Source: Vogesella indigofera (lineage in GTDB: Bacteria; Pseudomonadota; Gammaproteobacteria; Burkholderiales; Chromobacteriaceae). Taken from it: 64,000 bases of DNA. Made by a program: the position numbers and the translations under genes. The notes beneath the pieces were generated by a model. The model saw nothing but the letters and a program-made list of their open reading frames with translations. It did no database searches and was not told the DNA's origin. The DNA is taken from contig NZ_RBID01000014.1 in NCBI RefSeq assembly GCF_003633895.1, positions 235,090-299,089 on the forward strand, given 5' to 3'. The first letter of the stretch is position 1. The number at the start of each line of letters is the position of its first letter. Below, piece by piece: positions 61,427 through 64,000 of this stretch.

Positions 61427-62311
61427 ATGAGCGTATTGGTAAACAAAGATACGAAAGTGCTGGTGCAAGGCTTCACCGGCAAGAACGGTACTTTCCATGC
61501 CGAACAGGCGCTGAAAGTCGGCACCAAGGTTGTCGGTGGCGTGACCCCGGGCAAGGGCGGTTCCGAGCATCTGGGCCTGCCGGTGTTCAACACCATGAAG
61601 GACGCCGTACGCCAGACCCAGGCCGATGCCTCGGTAATCTACGTACCGGCAGCTTTCGCCAAGGATTCCATCCTGGAAGCCATCGATTCCGGCGTGAAGC
61701 TGATCGTGTGCATCACCGAAGGCGTGCCGACCCTGGACATGCTGTACGTGAAGAAAGCCGTCGACGAAGCCGGCATCCGCCTGATCGGCCCTAACTGCCC
61801 AGGTATCATCACCCCGGGTGAGTGCAAGATCGGCATCATGCCGTGGCACATCCACAACCCGGGCCGTATCGGTATCGTGTCCCGTTCCGGCACCCTGACC
61901 TACGAAGCCGTGGCACAAACCACCGCGCTGGGTCTGGGCCAGTCGACCTGCATCGGTATCGGCGGCGACCCGATCCCGGGCACCAGCCACATCGACGCGC
62001 TGAAACTGTTCCAGGACGATCCGGATACCGACGCTATCGTGATGATCGGTGAAATCGGCGGCTCCGCGGAAGAAGAAGCGGCCGAATTCGCCAAGCAGTA
62101 CGTGACCAAGCCGGTTGTTGGTTACATCGCCGGTGTGACTGCCCCGAAAGGCAAGCGCATGGGCCACGCTGGCGCCATCATCTCCGGCGGCAAGGGTACT
62201 GCCGAAGAGAAGTTCAAGGCTTTCGAGCAGGCAGGCATCGCCTACACTCGCAGCCCGGCCGAAATCGGCAAGACCATGTTCGAACTGCTGAAAAGCAAGG
62301 GCATGATCTAA
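61427..62311 (+). CDS. sucD: Succinyl-CoA synthetase, alpha subunit
   Basis: SucD binds CoA and carries the phosphohistidine. The 294-residue product begins [43 protein letters not shown], the active-site [17 protein letters not shown] with the phospho-His, and [13 protein letters not shown] are typical. A terminator with a TTCG tetraloop ends the TCA cluster. Confidence 0.97.
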   Translation: MSVLVNKDTKVLVQGFTGKNGTFHAEQALKVGTKVVGGVTPGKGGSEHLGLPVFNTMKDAVRQTQADASVIYVPAAFAKDSILEAIDSGVKLIVCITEGVPTLDMLYVKKAVDEAGIRLIGPNCPGIITPGECKIGIMPWHIHNPGRIGIVSRSGTLTYEAVAQTTALGLGQSTCIGIGGDPIPGTSHIDALKLFQDDPDTDAIVMIGEIGGSAEEEAAEFAKQYVTKPVVGYIAGVTAPKGKRMGHAGAIISGGKGTAEEKFKAFEQAGIAYTRSPAEIGKTMFELLKSKGMI

Positions 62312-62337
62312 GTCGCAAGACTGCCTGATCCAAGCAC

Positions 62338-62364
62338 AACGCCACCGTTCGCGGTGGCGTTTTT
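62338..62364 (+). terminator. Intrinsic terminator after sucD
   Basis: A 10-bp stem AACGCCACCG with CGGTGGCGTT closed by a stable TTCG tetraloop, then T-run. Confidence 0.95.
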
Positions 62365-62420
62365 CATGGTGTGGAGGAAGTGGCGTGGCGGCGATGGTGC
62401 CGCGCGGGCGTGGTACGGCG

Positions 62421-62433
62421 GCAAGGTTGGCCG
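62421..62433 (-). repeat. Uptake-sequence-like 13-mer, copy 23
   Basis: Exact AAGGTTGGCCGCA between sucD and the convergent LysR gene. A degenerate partner, TGCGGCCAAGCTG at 62439-62451, forms the other arm of an imperfect hairpin. Confidence 0.85.
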
Positions 62434-62470
62434 CATTGCTTGCGGCCAAGCTGGTGCTGCGGTGCGCTGC

Positions 62471-63361
62471 TCAGTGTCCCGGCAGCAGGATTTCGCGGGT
62501 CAGCGTGATCCAGGCGCGGGCGGCGTGCGACAGGTAGCTGTCCTTCTTCCAGATCAGGCCGATGTGCCACATGATGCGTTCCTCGTCGACCGGCACCACG
62601 TCGAAGCGGTGCGGCTCCAGGTGACTGGCGACCACTTCCGGCAGCAGCGCGATGCCGAGCCGCGCCTCCACCATCGCGGCGATGAAGTCCCAGTGCGCGC
62701 TGCGCCCGGCGATGTGCACGCTCTTGCCGAGCAGGCGGAAGGCGTCGGTGATGCGCGCGCTGAGCGAGAAGTCCTCCGGATAGAACACCAGCGGCCGGTC
62801 GGCGATGTCGAGCAGGGTGACGCTGTCCATGCCGTGCCACGGGCTGCCGGTGGGCGCGATTAGGCACAACCGGTCGCGTACCAGGCTCAGGCTTTCGAAC
62901 ACGGTGTTGTCCACCGGCAGCACCGCGGCGCCGATTTCCAGCAGGCCGTTGCGCACGCTGCTTTCGATGGCGCGGGCGCCGTCTTCCACCATCTTCAGCT
63001 CGACATTGGGATAGCGGTCGCGGAAGGCGCCAACCACCGGCGCGAAAAAGGCACCGCCGGTCATCGGCGGCAGGCCGACCACCAGCTCGCCGCGCGCCAG
63101 CTCCGCCAGTTCCGCCAGCTGGCTGTTGAGGCGCAGCTGTGCCGCCAGCACGTCCTGGCCGCGCTGGTAGACCACGCGGCCGGCGTCGGTGAGGTGGAAG
63201 CTCTTGCCTTCGCGGATCAGCAGCGGGCTGCCGATCTCGTCCTCCAGCTGTTTCACCATCTTGCTGATGGTGGGCTGGGTGACAAACAGCGCCTCGGCGG
63301 CGCGGGTAAAGTTCTGCTGGCGCACCAGCTCGGTAAAGTAACGCAGCGCCTTGATGTCCAT
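62471..63361 (-). CDS. LysR-family transcriptional regulator, CidR-like
   Basis: The 296-residue product has an N-terminal winged helix (MDIKALRYFTELVRQQNFTRAAEALFVTQPTISKMVKQLEDEIGSPL, shown here by its ends: MDIKALRYF and QPTISKMVKQLE) and a LysR effector domain. GLPPMTGGAFFAPVVGAFRD is close to CidR/YwbI-type regulators that control cidAB/lrgAB holin-like genes in response to acetate or pyruvate overflow. No such target lies in the window; it could be to the right, beyond the tandem element. The effector is not known here. Confidence 0.88.
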   Translation of the reverse strand: MDIKALRYFTELVRQQNFTRAAEALFVTQPTISKMVKQLEDEIGSPLLIREGKSFHLTDAGRVVYQRGQDVLAAQLRLNSQLAELAELARGELVVGLPPMTGGAFFAPVVGAFRDRYPNVELKMVEDGARAIESSVRNGLLEIGAAVLPVDNTVFESLSLVRDRLCLIAPTGSPWHGMDSVTLLDIADRPLVFYPEDFSLSARITDAFRLLGKSVHIAGRSAHWDFIAAMVEARLGIALLPEVVASHLEPHRFDVVPVDEERIMWHIGLIWKKDSYLSHAARAWITLTREILLPGH

Positions 63362-63428
63362 CTTGACTATGCCTTAATGGAATTGATTTGATAATTTTAA
63401 TTCATTTCCAGAATGAACGGCGGCTACC

Positions 63429-63434
63429 TATACT
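63429..63434 (+). promoter_or_regulatory. Candidate -10 box of unit 1
   Basis: TATACT, with the repeated AT-rich block 20-40 bp upstream but no good -35. The same box is at 63769-63774 in unit 2. It would give a transcript of about 250 bases. Confidence 0.35.
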
Positions 63435-63482
63435 GCAATCACTCTCTGTGTTGTGTTGTGGCTCGTAACGACAACCGACCGC

Positions 63483-63498
63483 TGGCACCCAGGCTGCA
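63483..63498 (+). promoter_or_regulatory. Candidate sigma-54 promoter in unit 1
   Basis: TGGCACCCAGGCTGCA has GG and GC exactly 10 bp apart and differs by two bases from TGGCACG-N4-TTGCA. Transcription from it would start near 63510 and yield an RNA of about 185 bases to the terminator. Confidence 0.45.
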
Positions 63499-63666
63499 GA
63501 ACGGATTCTCCTCCCGACTCGCGCCGCCAGTGACAGGTTGTGATCGGTGGTAGCGATACCGCTGAAAGGCATCAGCCGAGTGCTGAATCAGAATTGACTG
63601 ATGCCTCGTACATCCGGGGATTGTGTACGAGGTTTATTCCTTGGATTCCCCTTACGAGCATGTTAG

Positions 63667-63693
63667 GCCGGCTACTTAGCCGGCTATTTTTTT
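63667..63693 (+). terminator. Intrinsic terminator of unit 1
   Basis: GCCGGCTA and TAGCCGGC form the stem, followed by TATTTTTTT. Confidence 0.9.
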
Positions 63694-63727
63694 GCCCGCC
63701 GTTGGTTGATTCTGTATTGGAATGATT

Positions 63728-64000
63728 TTGATAATTTTAATTCATTTCCGGAATGTCTAGGGCCTGCTTATACTGCACTCACTCTCTGTGTTGTGTTGTG
63801 GCTCGTAACGACAACCGACCGCTGGCACCCAGGCTGCAGAACGGATTCTCCTCCCGACTCGCACCGCCAGTGACAGGTTGTGATCGGTGGTAGCGATACC
63901 GCTGAAAGGCATCAGCCGAGTGCTGAATCAGAATTGACTGATGCCTCGTACATCCGGGGATTGTGTACGAGGTTTATTCCTTGGATTCCCCTTACGAGCG
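63728..64000 (+). ncRNA. Tandem structured RNA element, unit 2, cut by window edge
   Basis: Second copy of the element. The AT-rich block is at 63728-63749, the -10-like TATACT at 63769, the candidate sigma-54 site at 63823-63838. Only two substitutions separate it from unit 1 within 63769-63999, and all stems are kept. It diverges at base 64000 where unit 1 continues toward its terminator, so its 3' end and any further units lie outside the window. Confidence 0.6.

Larger units (their letters stand above)
63388..63693 (+). ncRNA. Tandem structured RNA element, unit 1 (promoter region, hairpins, terminator)
   Basis: I do not recognise this element. From 63429 to 63659 it matches unit 2 at 229 of 231 bases with a fixed 340-bp offset; an upstream 22-bp AT-rich block (63388-63409) also repeats exactly, while the bases between differ. 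It can fold into several stems: GTTGT/ACAAC (63455-63475), GGTA-GCGA-TACC with a GNRA loop (63549-63560), GGCATCAG/CTGATGCC (63568-63605) and CCTCGTACA/TGTACGAGG (63604-63632), the last two sharing bases and so possibly alternative. It ends in an intrinsic terminator. A short ORF at 63540-63725 lacks a ribosome site and crosses the terminator, so an RNA is more likely than a protein. Confidence 0.6.

Noticed and set aside
63540..63725. 61-codon ORF across the end of RNA unit 1
   Set aside because: It has no ribosome-binding site, runs through the terminator hairpin, and unit 2 cannot encode the same end. The conserved feature is the secondary structure.

Overview
The window is chromosomal core DNA from a GC-rich betaproteobacterium. 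Gene content, gene order and protein sequences (prmA next to a DUF3426 zinc-ribbon gene, mdh and a GntR gene facing sdhCDAB, flgA-flgM-flgN, ubiE/ubiJ/ubiB) point to Neisseriales, most likely Chromobacteriaceae (Vogesella, Chromobacterium or Aquitalea type). That placement is inference. I see no rRNA, tRNA, prophage, CRISPR array or transposase gene.

Layout. 1-3.9 kb: the end of an RND efflux pump gene facing a mechanosensitive channel gene. 4.1-11.4 kb (+): hemE, priA, dacB, grxC, secB, a periplasmic SH3 protein and gpsA. 11.5-16.7 kb (-): an aroQ-accB-accC-prmA-DUF3426 run followed by a thiol-peroxidase-like gene without its catalytic cysteines. 17.0-22.1 kb (+): queA, a DUF971 gene, then ubiE and ubiJ-ubiB separated by a VanY-like peptidase and an SMR transporter. 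22.2-27.9 kb: small genes, an AlaA-type aminotransferase, hom and thrC. 28.0-29.5 kb: flgA, flgM, flgN with a clear FliA promoter. 29.6-36.6 kb: a CobD/AmpE-like protein, a RhlE-type helicase, a MITE-like palindrome, AlaX, two RluA-family pseudouridine synthases and two DEDD exonucleases. 36.9-44.5 kb: an unusual class A PBP-like protein and a hybrid histidine kinase/HD-GYP pair. 44.6-47.3 kb (-): lysS and prfB with its programmed frameshift. 47.4-62.3 kb: a TCA-cycle supercluster, mdh (-) / gntR-sdhCDABE-gltA-sucAB-lpdA-sucCD (+). 62.5-63.4 kb (-): a CidR-like LysR regulator. 63.4-64.0 kb: two nearly identical tandem copies of a structured, apparently transcribed element.

Two signals are not explained by the genes. 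(1) A 12-mer, GCGGCCAACCTT, occurs 23 times exactly on the two strands (21 with a preceding T), about once per 2.8 kb, where about 0.015 would be expected by chance at an assumed 65% GC. It sits in several reading frames inside genes, and as inverted pairs between genes where it forms hairpins. It behaves like a DNA uptake sequence but does not resemble the Neisseriaceae DUS dialects I know. (2) The 340-bp-period tandem element at the right edge carries conserved hairpins, a candidate sigma-54 promoter and a terminator, and looks like a duplicated small-RNA gene. A third, weaker signal is a set of shared short motifs upstream of mdh, sdhC and sucA.

Most genes are housekeeping and confidently named. 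Start codons were moved inward from the longest possible ORF where ribosome-binding sites or family alignment favoured it.
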